64,000 bases of DNA from Apricaphanius iberus (lineage: Eukaryota; Chordata; Actinopteri; Cyprinodontiformes; Aphaniidae). The notes beneath the pieces were generated by a model. That model saw nothing but the letters and a program-made list of their open reading frames with translations. It did not search any database and was not told the origin of the DNA. Shown in pieces: positions 11,036 through 22,323 of the stretch. Numbering within the stretch: position 1 is the first letter of the stretch; every line of letters starts with the position of its first letter. Both the position numbers and the translations under genes were made by a program. Location: assembly GCA_028564705.1 (NCBI GenBank), contig JAPXFQ010001795.1:744001-808000 (forward strand). Direction: 5' to 3'.

Positions 11036-11637
11036 AAAGTACCAATTTAGACATGCTTATGAGTAACCAATACTATTATTGCCAATACTAATCAATTGCT
11101 ATTGCTTGTTTTATAAACAGGAGTGATAGTAAAAAAACATTCCTGAGCCCGAAATTTTTTTTTCCCTGGGAGGCCCCTAATCCAAGATATATGCCCTCAT
11201 CAATGTAACTTTAATCGAGATCCAGGGGTGTGCTCCCCTGGAAGAACATTTTGATAAATAACCCATTGCATTAAAGATTCTGATGACTTTTGTGGCTATA
11301 AATGGACATTATGGACATTATGAAGAAACCCAATACAGGCCTTTATTACAGAAGCATATAATGTAGAGCAGCAGAGCTCTTGGGACCCTGGGCCTGGTAG
11401 GCCTGTTCAGGAATACATCCCTGCTTTTAACTAGTCACTTACCTGCACAGGTATTGCTTGTATAGCAAACTGAGACTATGGATACTACAGTCATACCAAG
11501 ACAGGTCAGTAGGTGGCAATATTACTCAAAAGTAACTAGGAATTAATTAGTAGCCGAACCATTAACTAAAGGGCATGCGTAAGGAGACATTCATTTTTCA
11601 GAAAAATATGCACCATTTATTTTAAATTATCACATTT
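11036..11637. other. no feature recognised
   Basis: AT-rich sequence with a CCCTGGGAGGCCCC / TCCAGGGGTGTGCTCCCCTGG patch at 11160-11245 that may be repeat-derived. Nothing could be assigned. Confidence 0.4.
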
Positions 11638-12019
11638 AATTTAGAGAAAGAAAATGGTGGCGCAGTGGTTAGCACTGTTGCCTTGCAGCAAGAGGGTTGT
11701 GGGTTCGTATCCTGGCCCAGGATCTTTCTGCATGGAGTTTGAATGTTCTCCCTGTGCATGTGTGGGTTCCCTCTGGGTACTCTGGCTTCCTCCCAAAGGG
11801 AACATGACTGTAGGGTTAATTGATCACTCTAAATTGTCCTTAGGTGTGAGTGTGTGCATGGTTGTTTGTCCTGTTTGTCCAGCCCTGTGATGGACTGGCG
11901 ACCTGTCCAGGGTGTACCCCGCCTCTCGCCCGTTGACAGCTGGAGATAGGCAATAGCCCCCCCGCGACCCATTAAGGATTAAGTGGTTAAGAAAATGGAT
12001 GGATGGAATTTAGAGAAAG
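11638..12019 (+). repeat. tRNA-derived SINE with 13-bp target duplication
   Basis: The element is 11651-12006. It is bounded by perfect direct repeats AATTTAGAGAAAG at 11638-11650 and 12007-12019. The head has an A-box TGGCGCAGTGG (11658-11668) and a B-box GGGTTCGTATCC (11701-11712). The body contains GGCGACCTGTCCAGGGTGTA, very common in teleost genomes, and the 3' end is a GGATGGATGG tail. The duplication length and tail fit LINE-mediated insertion. Confidence 0.88.
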
Positions 12020-13030
12020 TTTATTTAAAAAACGTGAGGTTTGCGTATTTTAAAATCGTCTGCGTTATATTTATTTTCGCGTTCTGATACAGATGTCCCA
12101 AACCGCAATCAGCACCTGATTATTCACGCTGTAGAAGCTGTAAATCCTATCCTAACACCTGCTTCTAATTTAATCAGCTGCAACATGACGGCATGTTTTT
12201 CTCAAAGACTGGATTTTAAAAAAAGAACCGTGTAAGTGGTGATATTTGGTTTTTCACCAGAGAACAGACGCCACTGAATTACTAAAGTTGTCACAGGACA
12301 ATTTAAGGTATTTCCACAAATACATAAAAAAAGGCTATAATTATGATGATCAATGAGGACTTACCCAGCTTTACAGTCACGCTGTATCTGCTCGTCTGAC
12401 CTCCGCTTTTACCACAAACACGGCTTCTGTTTCTCAGAGATCTTCCCAACTCCCCTTTAATCAACATTATCTCAGGCCTCCAGTCTTTTGAAAGCCGTAA
12501 AATTTTTGAGTGAAGGGTCGGCTTTAAGAATAGTGATAAATGTCCCCGGCGGATTTGTGGCCATGACGCCAGTGAATCAAACTAACGTCTTTCACATATC
12601 AAAAAGACGCTTTAAATAACTTTATTTAACCGTCAGTTGCGATTTTAAGTTTCTCTCTAAAGTTCTCCCCGTTTTCAAATGTTAAAGTGGTTATATATCA
12701 GAAATTTTGCCTGCTAACCGTGCTGGAAATGTTCGTTGAGTCTCTGTAGCCGCCGTATATTTTGTTTGCTTTCTGCGACCCAATCACTCGCACATGCACA
12801 CAGAGATGTCAACAAAGATCCTAACATTAGCACATGGAGTGACTGCTACATCTATTTGATTGATTGAAAACCCAAGACCAGCCCCTACACTATAACCGAT
12901 TTGCTTAAGTAGGCCTACAGTGGTGGGGTTTAGAGTGAAAGCGCCTCTCAGATCTTGGCGATCTTCACGAAAACCCTTTTTTTTTTTTTTTCAACACTTC
13001 AGTGTGCCGGCATAAATGTTCGTTTATGCT
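12020..13030. other. no feature recognised
   Basis: No open frame with motifs and no terminal repeats. There is a T-run at 12980-12992. It could include repeat-derived DNA that I cannot name. Confidence 0.4.
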
Positions 13031-13059
13031 TTGCTTTACTGTTTCTATGATTTTTTTAT

Positions 13060-13142
13060 TTTCACATTTCTGTAATCACGTAAAGCACCTTGAATTGCCT
13101 TGTGTTGAAAGTGTTCTGTACAAATAAAATTGCCTTGCCTTA
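13060..13142 (-). repeat. Fragment of a dispersed 'GGCAATTCAAGGTGCTTTA' repeat
   Basis: On the minus strand it reads CACTTTCAACACAAGGCAAT then TCAAGGTGCTTTA. It matches the segment at 23645-23700 almost exactly and part of 15228-15262. The three related fragments in one window show a dispersed family, probably a LINE or SINE 3' region. Confidence 0.6.
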
Positions 13143-14285
13143 TTTTTTGGAAGAATGATGCTAATCCAAATCTAATGATGTATCCGGTTTTGTCTTGCCC
13201 ATATTTAAACGAACGCAAACTTACAGTAAGCATATCGAATATCAATCAGAATAGGACACCTGATTGTCTGAAAAAATAATACCTAATTTGGAAAAAATTA
13301 TATCTAGGAGACCACATTTAACACTTTTAATGGCCTTAAATTTGACAATTTTGATGTATCACTTTTTAATACTTTTTAAAACCCCGCTGTCACCCTGAAA
13401 CAGGATTTCATGACAGAAAGTTACAAAATTAGATTTTCTAAAAGATAAAAGGAAAAGAACAAATGAGTCTTTTCTAATTTTCAGTCTCGTGGAACTGAAA
13501 GGAAATGCTGCTCTGGAGTGCAGTATATTTTAACATAGTATAAACCAAAGGTATTTCTTATTGCAAGTTGTCAGTCAGATGTGTATTCTTACTTCAGGAG
13601 GATGATTTCTTTAAACTTCACACATTGTTACAGAAAGTTTATATCAGCAGATTTTATTTTCCCCAATTTAGGACAACTCTTAAAGTCATAGATTGCTTTG
13701 CTACCAAAGTAGTCCCCAACATTTCTAATAAAAACAGCAGCTAGCATGTCTGTCAGGAACATTAACATCATACTGCAGGGACAGGTTTCCTGGGTAATTA
13801 TAACTGGCAAGCCCCCAGTGTAACTTTATAAAGAACAGAATGGCATAAATCTGGTCTGAGAATCTTTTAAACAGTCCACTTGCTCTCTGACATTACATGA
13901 CTGTCATTTTAAATTTTCAGTACTTAAGGCTGGTGGAGAATTTTAAACTAGACCTACCATAGTTTACATTATTGAGTGCACATGAATAAGACAACAGCTG
14001 AATAAATAAAGAATTGTACATATATACATCACACCTGAATGTAAGATGAACATTTTCATGTTGTAAAATAAATTATTTACACAGAGAGACAGAACATGGG
14101 AGATTTTCTTTAGTTTTAATTTGTTTTAATACTTGCTTTTTGTAGCGCAGCCCAAAATCAGCAGTACTGCACCAACACAACATGACAGTAACATGCCTGG
14201 TTAGAAAATATTACAAACTTTAACCTAACAAAAAAGTACATTTTTCGGCATCTTCCGTCAACTACAGACACTGACGTTGTCTTCT
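13143..14285. other. no feature recognised
   Basis: AT-rich DNA without convincing exons, termini or motifs. Confidence 0.4.
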
Positions 14286-14543
14286 TCAGTGTCTCCGTGT
14301 CTGACTCAGTTCTTTCTGTTTTCTCCACCAATGTAACACCATCGATTCATTGATGTCCAGCCTACATGCAGTAGCTCTATTTCCTTCTTTAGCTGCTGTC
14401 TTGATTACCTTTAACTGAAAAGCTGCATTATTTACATTTCTTCGTGTGTTTTCCATGATGAGGCCGTGTGCATGAAAACTACCGCTAGGGTCTTCTGCAG
14501 CGCATAATCTTTCCCCACGTCTGTCACTTTTTGTTCTTCCCAT
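14286..14543 (-). pseudogene. Helix-turn-helix transposase N-terminal relic (pogo/Brinker-type)
   Basis: An 85-residue open frame. From about residue 30 it has MENTRRNVNNAAFQLKVIKT, then AAKEGNRATACRLDINESMV and HWWRKQKEL. The spacing AAF-x-L-K-V-I...GNRA-x-A-x-x-x-x-I/V-x-E-S-x-V-x-x-W-R-K-Q-K is typical of the Brinker/CENP-B-like helix-turn-helix found at the N terminus of pogo-group transposases. No DDE catalytic domain follows; the frame stops after SQTRRH. It is therefore a fragment or a small non-autonomous derivative. The start is ambiguous (residue 1 or 30) and the family label is inferred from pattern. Confidence 0.5.
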
Positions 14544-14549
14544 TCTTGT

Positions 14550-17270
14550 GCCCCCTGGAGGCCGTTAGCGAGTAAAAATGTATAAATTATCCGCATCGTT
14601 GTATAGAACACATTGTCTAAACAGTATGAAAAAAGTAGTGGCTTATTTTCTTAAAACACGGAAGATCTGTCACCCTGAGAGCTTTGAAATCAATTTTATA
14701 GCAAATCTTCTAAGATTAGGAATTTAATGGACAATTTAAAAAACCTGGACTAAATAACATAAAATGCAAAAGGAGCTATCAAGCTTCAGTGTATCAACTT
14801 TCAGTGAGAAAGTACGGACTTCATTAGTTACATTTTTCACAAAGATGCACTAAACTTATAAGTTGAAATCTTAGAACATTACACTATTTTGCCTCAAAAA
14901 AGCACCACACAATTAAATAAATAAATAAAATGACTTAAGATAATATTATTGCTATTATTAAAAAAGATATGTGAAATGACTGTGAAGGAACTGAGAATCA
15001 TAAACTGTATAAAATCTTCAAAAATTAGGTTTAGGTAATATTATTAGGACAGTATAAATATCTTCAAAAAGTAACCATACATAATTATAAAAACATGCAT
15101 TTTATAACTTAACACAAGAATGTGAGCATGTTAGTATTATTTGGAACTATAACAAATTTTACCAAGCATCAGTTATTGTTGTATTTTCTTGATTATTTTC
15201 TTATTGTAACTGCTCATTTGTATTCTAATCATAAGTGAAGCACCTTGAATTGCCCTGTGCCTTATTAGGGGCCCTACAGAGGCGCATGTCTCCATTTCCT
15301 GGCTGCAAAATACACAAAATGAAAACTCTGAATATGTAGTGAGAAAATTTAGCATGACTTTGAGATATACTTTACAGTGGCACAGTGGGTGCTTACCATT
15401 AACTTTATTTGCAAATGTTTTATTTTAGATATGTCATTATTATTATTAATACAATCTTCATTTTCTTAATAGTTGGTGCCCTCCTGGCCACTTGAGGCTC
15501 TATGCTTGGTGGGTAATACGTGTGGGTGGCGCGCCGGCACTGCCTACGCCCGTCAAAGATACAGCAACCAGTAGGTTGACAGGAGCATGGTGACCCTTCC
15601 TGAGCCTGTTCTGCTCAGTTATTCAGGCTTCAGAGACATTTTCAGCTGTGGGAAGAGGTCAGAAAAAACATTTTTCCTCGACATGAGGAGCAGAAAGTGT
15701 AAGACAGCATGTCGGGGTAACTGAACGAACACCACAGAGACAGGCTGTGGCAGAGAGCTCTGGGAATGGAGCACAGACATGACAGGTGGTGCCTGGAGGC
15801 CTAATAACAGTGGCTGGTTGTCTGGAAGGCCAGAGCCAGGCGCCAACAGCTCCCCTGCTGCTTTCAGAACAGAGATCTGAATGGCTGGTTGGGGCATCAA
15901 GCCTCTGTGGGGTTTAGGGCTGAGCAGCAGTAGGAATACAGCTGCTGTGGAGTCCTCTCTGCTTCCAGGTGTTTGCACCTGATGTTCAGGCTTTTCACAG
16001 ACTTAAAAACAGTCACCCAAACCACACACACTCTGTATCATGATCTTCACATGCCCTCTAACAAATCCCATTAGTGCACTTAACTCAAGAGCTAAAACAG
16101 GCCTTTATACTTAATCCTGTTAGGTTTGACGGTATACAGTGAAGATGTGGCATAAAGCAAAGAATCATATGAGGCTCACAATAGAGGCAGTCAGAGCTGC
16201 TGCGAGTAATATGTTACATCTGACGTGTGACTGTCCAGAGCAGGTTAAAGGGCCCCTTTCAAAGTCAGGTTCATCTTATTGATTTTTAATGGTCTGACTC
16301 AATTCACACTCAGCAACTGTTCCTATACAGAAATAAGAATAATCCAAACCAAGTACAGAACTTTCCCAGCTAGATTTGTGTCAACCATACTATGCATATT
16401 TAATACTACAAACACATTATATTTTTTAAAGGTAATTGTTTCTTATGCCACATTGTATCTCATAAATGAGTAAAAGTGGATTTTTTTCCCTTTTACTTTT
16501 AAATCTCCCTTTTTATTTTAGAAATTTGATACAGTTGAATGATCAATCAGAGATGCACCAATCTGAGGTTTTGGTCTTGTTCTTTCTGTCTTGGGTAAAC
16601 AAATTTCTCTGTTCCTGCACAGCATGTATCAGCCTTAATATTGACCTAAATAAGGAAAGCAGAGAATAAAAAGTGAAAACGAAAGCATCAAGCCCTCAGA
16701 GATCGTAACAGCAGCGCAGCAGGTTGACTTCCCTTTACTCTTTTTCTGCACCCAGATCAGGAGTCTTCATCCCTGGAAAACTACTGTGATGAAATCAGAT
16801 GGCTGTGGTTTACATATTATGGGTCGGCTTTCCACTAAGTGGATGCATACTACCTAATTTAAAAGTGGACAATCTGTATCAGCCTAGAGGGATGCTGTTT
16901 GCTCTGTGAAGCTATTTTAGGAGCAGATCTGTTTTCATGTCTATTTTCAGACTTGGGAGCACATGCAGACTCTACTCTGTTAGCGTTCAGCACCTGCAAA
17001 AAGCTCTGTGCAGCTGCTCCTCAAATTATAACATTATATATCTGGACATCTTGCAGAATTGTTTTCTCCTTTTTTCTCCACTCTAAAGACAAACTCACCC
17101 TCCTGGGTCTATGTTACAGAGGTAACAGAGGATGTTTGCTGTAAAATCTGCATTTAATTTCTATGATACTCATAAGAAAAAACTACCAAGAAGAAACTAC
17201 TGAATTTTACCAGCATAAGGAAAGAAGGTCAAATAGAAAACATGGATTTTCAATCAATAAAACTAACAAA
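14550..17270. other. mostly unassigned DNA
   Basis: A fragment of the GCACCTTGAATTGCC repeat lies at 15238-15270. The segment 15478-15990 is distinctly more GC-rich than its surroundings and has a 119-codon minus-strand frame (15619-15978) without recognisable motifs or splice context. It may be a conserved non-coding or unannotated exon region. Nothing else was recognised. Confidence 0.4.
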
Positions 17271-17457
17271 TCTGGGGGGGAGATGAGCAGCTGAGATCTT
17301 GCGAGAGCTGTGCGTAAGTAAACATGGCATTATACTGGTAAAACAAACACTGTCAGGTAAAGCCAATGAGTTTGAGCCAAACGCAGTAAATGTTTCTGTC
17401 TCTTTAAACTAACCACAAAATTTTATATTTCTTCTGAACAACCTGGATGAGAAAACC

Positions 17458-18290
17458 TTGGATAGCCTGGAGTGCTACCTAGACGAGTGCTTTGAAAACA
17501 TCGTTATGGGTAAGCCACAGAAAGCTGCCTCTGACACGCCAACAAGCACTCCATCCCAGAAACGCACTCGTTCTGAGGCCAGCACTTCCACCAACTCGCC
17601 AGATAGAAGCTACGGCGACGTCCTGGACTCAATAAATAAGAAGTCAACCAGCCTAGACGTCCGTCTGGCACTGGTTGAAGTTCTACACAAAGAATTTAAG
17701 GCTCTGAGAGAATCTTTGGAATTCAGCCAACAACAGGTAGCTTCGCTCGTTAAAGAAAATCTTTAATTGAAAGAAGACGATAAAAGACTCACCGAGGGGA
17801 AACGTAGCTATCTGGAGAAAATAAAAGGTTCAAGGAGTCGACCTTAGACATCCAGGTACGATCCATGAGAGACAATGTTTTTTTTTTATGGGATCCAAGA
17901 GCAGGCAGAGGAAGACGCGGAAACCACAGTCCGACAGTTTATCCAACATCAGCTGAAACTGCCAAGCAAATCGGTTAAAAACATAACTTTTCATCAGGTC
18001 CACTGGCTCGGAGTTAAGAAACCCAACAACACCCGCCCGTGACCAATTGTTGCTAAATTTGAACACTTTTAACAGAAAGAACACGTCAAAGGACATGGGA
18101 GAGAGCTGCAGGGGACGACTTACAGCATCAATGATCAATTTCCGAAAGAAATCCTGGACAGAAGATGCGTGTTATTTCCAATTAGGAAGAAAGATATTAA
18201 TGAGGGCTGTAAGGCTACACTTACTGTAGATAAACTGTATGTTAACGGTCAGCTGTTCAGGGACCCTCAGGTTACTCCTTGGCTTTATTA
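17458..18290 (+). pseudogene. LINE ORF1 protein remnant
   Basis: The first frame (17458-17766, 102 residues) is rich in Ser/Thr/Pro. It ends in a heptad-like segment (LALVEVLHKEFKALRESLEF) consistent with the coiled coil of L1-type ORF1 proteins. After a stop, other frames continue with DNVFFYGIQEQAEEDAETT and a basic, aromatic region to about 18290 (VDKLYVNGQLFRDPQVTPWL), resembling the RRM-like and C-terminal nucleic-acid-binding part. At least two disruptions are present. In this family ORF1p binds element RNA as a trimer; this copy cannot encode it whole. Confidence 0.6.
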
Positions 18291-18649
18291 GTCATATTTA
18301 ACTGTCTAAGTTGTTTTATCAGATAACTATAGTTTAAGGAAAGCACAACTCAGCAGGGTGTTTATTTTTATAAATGTGGGCGGGGGTAAGGCTGTGCACT
18401 GGGTTGACTGCTTTCTTTTTTCTTTTTTTCACATTTATGTCACCAAATCTCTTGATCACTTTTCTTCCTTTTTATTTCACACACACAGACTTTTGTCAAA
18501 GCACATTTATGTTTCTCCATCATGCTATCATTCTTTACACACCTGTAATAGTATTTTATGTCTCTCTCTTTATCTCTGCCTCTGGATTATCAATCAGGCA
18601 ACTCCATAGATAAACCCAAGACTACACCTATATTCATCCTTGGTGATAG

Positions 18650-20708
18650 TAAATGTTTAATGTTTATCTTAGTTCTTTGAATTCAGTCAAATTTCTAACA
18701 TGGGATATTCATGGATCTGGTTCCAGAGATAAAAGGATTAAGATTTTCAACCATCTTAAAAGACTGAAGGCACATGTCACCGGAGTATCCTAATGTATTT
18801 TCTTCATCCTATAACTCTTTACAACGAGGAGTAGAAATATTGTAAATAAATGAAAATACTTATTTTAAAGTAATAGCAACAGTTACAGATCCAGAGGGTA
18901 GAATTATAATATTAAAACTATTTATACATCACCAAAAATTATGTATAGTTAGTGTATATGGCCCAAATGTTGACGACCCCTCATTCTTTCATACCTTTTT
19001 CTCGGATCACGTGGATTGCTCACTTCTTCTCTGGGGCGACGTCAACTTTGGTTAAAATGAGGAAATAGACAGGTTCAGTACAACAGGGACTCAGCGCAGC
19101 TGGAAATCCATAGATATAGTTAAACAGTACATGAGCGATTATGGACTCTGCGATGCATGGCGATCTCTTCATCCCAACGACAGAAAATACACTTTTTTTC
19201 TCAAATGTCCACCATTCTTTTTCGAGATTGGACTATTTCTTAGTCACCAGCTCACTGTTGAATGACGTTTCAGGAACTGAGATACATCCTATAGTTATCA
19301 TCGATCACGCTCCTGTTTCTTTAAATCTAGTAAATAGGAAAGAAACCCTTCAATACAAAAATTGGAGATTTAATACATAATTACTTAAGGATAGAGAATC
19401 TATTAAATATATTGAAAAAGAATGGGCTTGGAACTTGAAGGCCTCCCTGGTATGTCACCATCCACTCTCTGGGAGGCAGGGAAAGCTGTGATTAGAGGTA
19501 AAATAATTTCATTCTCATTGAATAAAAAGAAAACAGAAAATAAACATATTCAGGAATTAGAAGAAACTCTCAAATCATTAAAGCTTCCCTGGATGAGGAG
19601 AGCTTAAGCAAAATAAGAATTAAAAAAAAGTATTAATAAACGGACCCGGTTCTTAATTCGAAGACTTCGAATAGAAAAATTTGAACATAATAATAAATCA
19701 GGTATCTTAACTAATCAGCTAAAAATATATAAAGAAAAAACAACTATATCTGTAATCAAATACCAAATTGGGAATATAGTATATGATCCTGAAAGAATAA
19801 ACAACACCTTCAAAGAATTTTAGGAGACTTTATACTCACCAGAGATAAACCCATCGAATAACGAAATTGAACAATTTCTGGATAAAATAACTCTTCCTAA
19901 ACTATCAGACATTCAAGCAATGGCCCTGGATTCACCGCTAACAGTGGCTGAACTCCTGGAGGCCCTCCAAAGCATGCTCAATAATAAAGCTCCAGGCCCA
20001 GATGGATTTCCTGTAGAGTTCTATAAAGAATTCTGGAATATTCTGGCATCAACATTTTACAAAATGTTACAGGAAACAAAGGAAAATGGCCGACTACCGC
20101 CAACATTAACTCTGCCCACATCAATCTTCTATTAAAACAAGGAAAAGACCCCATCGTACGTACACGTTTTCGTCCCATTTCTCTGATCAATGTTGACCTT
20201 AAAATAATCTGCAAAGCTCTTGCAAGAAGGATAGAGAAAATAACACCTCTTATAATCCACTCTGATCAAACAGGTTTTATAAAAGGGAGGCTCTATAAAT
20301 CAATGCAGATTAATAGATTTAATAGATTATTCCTACTGTAAAAATATCCAAAGCAATATATTATGTTTAGATGCAGAAAAAGCATTTGATAGCGTTAACT
20401 GGAAATTTGTATTTGCAACCTTACATAAATTTGGGTTCGGAAATTATTTTATAAACTGGTTAGAAATATTATACAGCTCTGCAACAGCATGTATTAGGAC
20501 TAATAATCAAACATCATCAAGGTTTTTCCTTCAGAGAGGTACCAGGCAGGGAGGCCCACTTTCTCCCTCCCTCTTTGCTATTTTCATTGAACCATTAGCA
20601 GCAGCAATTAGGGAAACTAATAATATTAAAGGTCTACAATGCAATAAAATTGAAAATAAAACCAGTCTGTATGCAGATGATGTATTACTTTTTTTACAGC
20701 ATTCACAA

Positions 20709-20763
<55 letters not shown>

Positions 20764-22323
20764 GTAATCGAGTTGATAAAATCTTATTCAAGAGTTGAAG
20801 ACTATTCCATAAATTGGTTAAAATCTACAGTCCTTCCAATCAACTGTTCTTCCAGAGTCACGTTGCTGTGCAACTCCGGTCAGGAAATATTAAATTTTTA
20901 GGTATCTGTATCTCACCAAGACTGGCAGACTTATCAAAGCTAAACTATGTCCCACTTTTAAAAAAAGTGGAAGATGATTTGGCTAGATGGAAATCCATTC
21001 CCATATTACTTATTGGAAGAGTAGCTACAATAAAAATGATGGTTTTGCCTGGAATCAATTATTTATTCTTAATGATCCCGAGCAAACCATCACCTGATTG
21101 GTTTAGATCTCTGGACTCTTCTGTTTCTAAATTTCTTTGGAAAGATAAACCCCCAGGTATTGGTTTAAAAACACTGCAGAAGGTCAGAGATAAAGGAGGT
21201 CCAGACCGACCAAACTTTCATCATTATTTCTTAGCCAACAGGCTCCAATATATATCAAGATGGTTAAAACAGAGTTCTCTGGATGAGTCCTGGGTAGATG
21301 CTGAACAGACACTTTGCAATAAGATAAAACTTTCAGATCTACCATTTATTAGCTCAAATATTTAAAAAAATGAATGTTTTAAAAGTATCAGCATCAATTC
21401 CTCTCTGACAGCTTGGTGGGAATTTCTTAAAATGACAGAGTACTTACTAGTCCCATGCAGATGTAAACCCATCTGGAATAACCTGGACATCTACAAAAAA
21501 AACTGTATGAACAATTTTCCAAACTGTAGTTGTAAAGAACTTGAATACCTGAAACACATATTTGAAGGAACAGACTTTATCCCATTCAATACACTGGTTA
21601 CACAACACAGGATTAACAAGAATAAATTCTTAGAATATAAACAAATTAAATCGATTATAAAAGATAAATTTAGTCTCAATAAGGTTGAATTACAAATTCC
21701 GGTAAAAGTTTTAGACTTTTCTAATCTTAACTCCCCCAAGCTGCTATCTAAAATATATAAAATATTAAATACATTAGACAAATCAATAGCCCTTCCTATT
21801 TAAAAATGGGAGATGGATTTTTCCATCTCATTTTACCAAAACCTCTGGTCTCAGATTTCTTTAAGAACCTTTACATTTCTTTAAAATCCTACGAGTAATA
21901 CAATGTAAACTCCTTCATAGAGTACATTATACAGGCCAACGGATGTTCAAGATAGGTGTTATGCTGTCTAATACCTGTTTACAATGTACAAGCAATATAC
22001 CAGAAAATTATTTTCATGGTATTTGGTTCCCCCCACCTTTTTTTTTGGCACCATATTTGTGAAGACCTATCAAAGTATCTGAAATGTAATATCACACCTT
22101 CTCCCCCGGTTTGCTTGCTCTGAAATTTGGATGAAGTTACCATAGAAACAAAGTCTATGCAATTAGTTCACATTGCCTTATGCATCGCTAAGAAAAATAT
22201 GCTCTTGAACTGGAAAAATAAAAATGCTCTTAATATTAATCAGTATAGAGATCTCCTTCTGGATTACATTGCCTCCACATCTGATCAATCTTTCTGGTCT
22301 CCCTTAATCAGCTCCATCATCTA
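18650..22323 (+). pseudogene. LINE ORF2 remnant: endonuclease and reverse transcriptase
   Basis: Endonuclease motifs in shifting frames are SVYGPNVDDPSFFHTFF (about 18950-19010), a GDVNFG in place of GDFN (about 19037), SDYGLCDAWRSLHPNDRKYT (19134-19190) and IIDHAPVSL (about 19300). Reverse transcriptase follows: APGPDGFPVEFYK at about 19990, RFRPISLINVDLK at about 20168, the catalytic YADD at 20670-20681, then FLGICISPRL and the RVATIKMMVLPGINYLF thumb/connection segment to 21365. The C-terminal part is broken (21432-21803, 22127-22324). A (CT)n tract just after YADD shifts the frame. The element nicks DNA and primes reverse transcription at the target when intact; this copy cannot. Confidence 0.75.
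20710..20762 (+). repeat. (CT)n microsatellite inside the RT coding region
   Basis: About 26 CT dinucleotides lie 29 bases after the YADD codons. The frame carrying YADD (TAT at 20670) differs by one from the frame that continues on the far side (CAG GTA ATC GAG at 20761). The tract therefore changes the reading frame. Confidence 0.9.
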
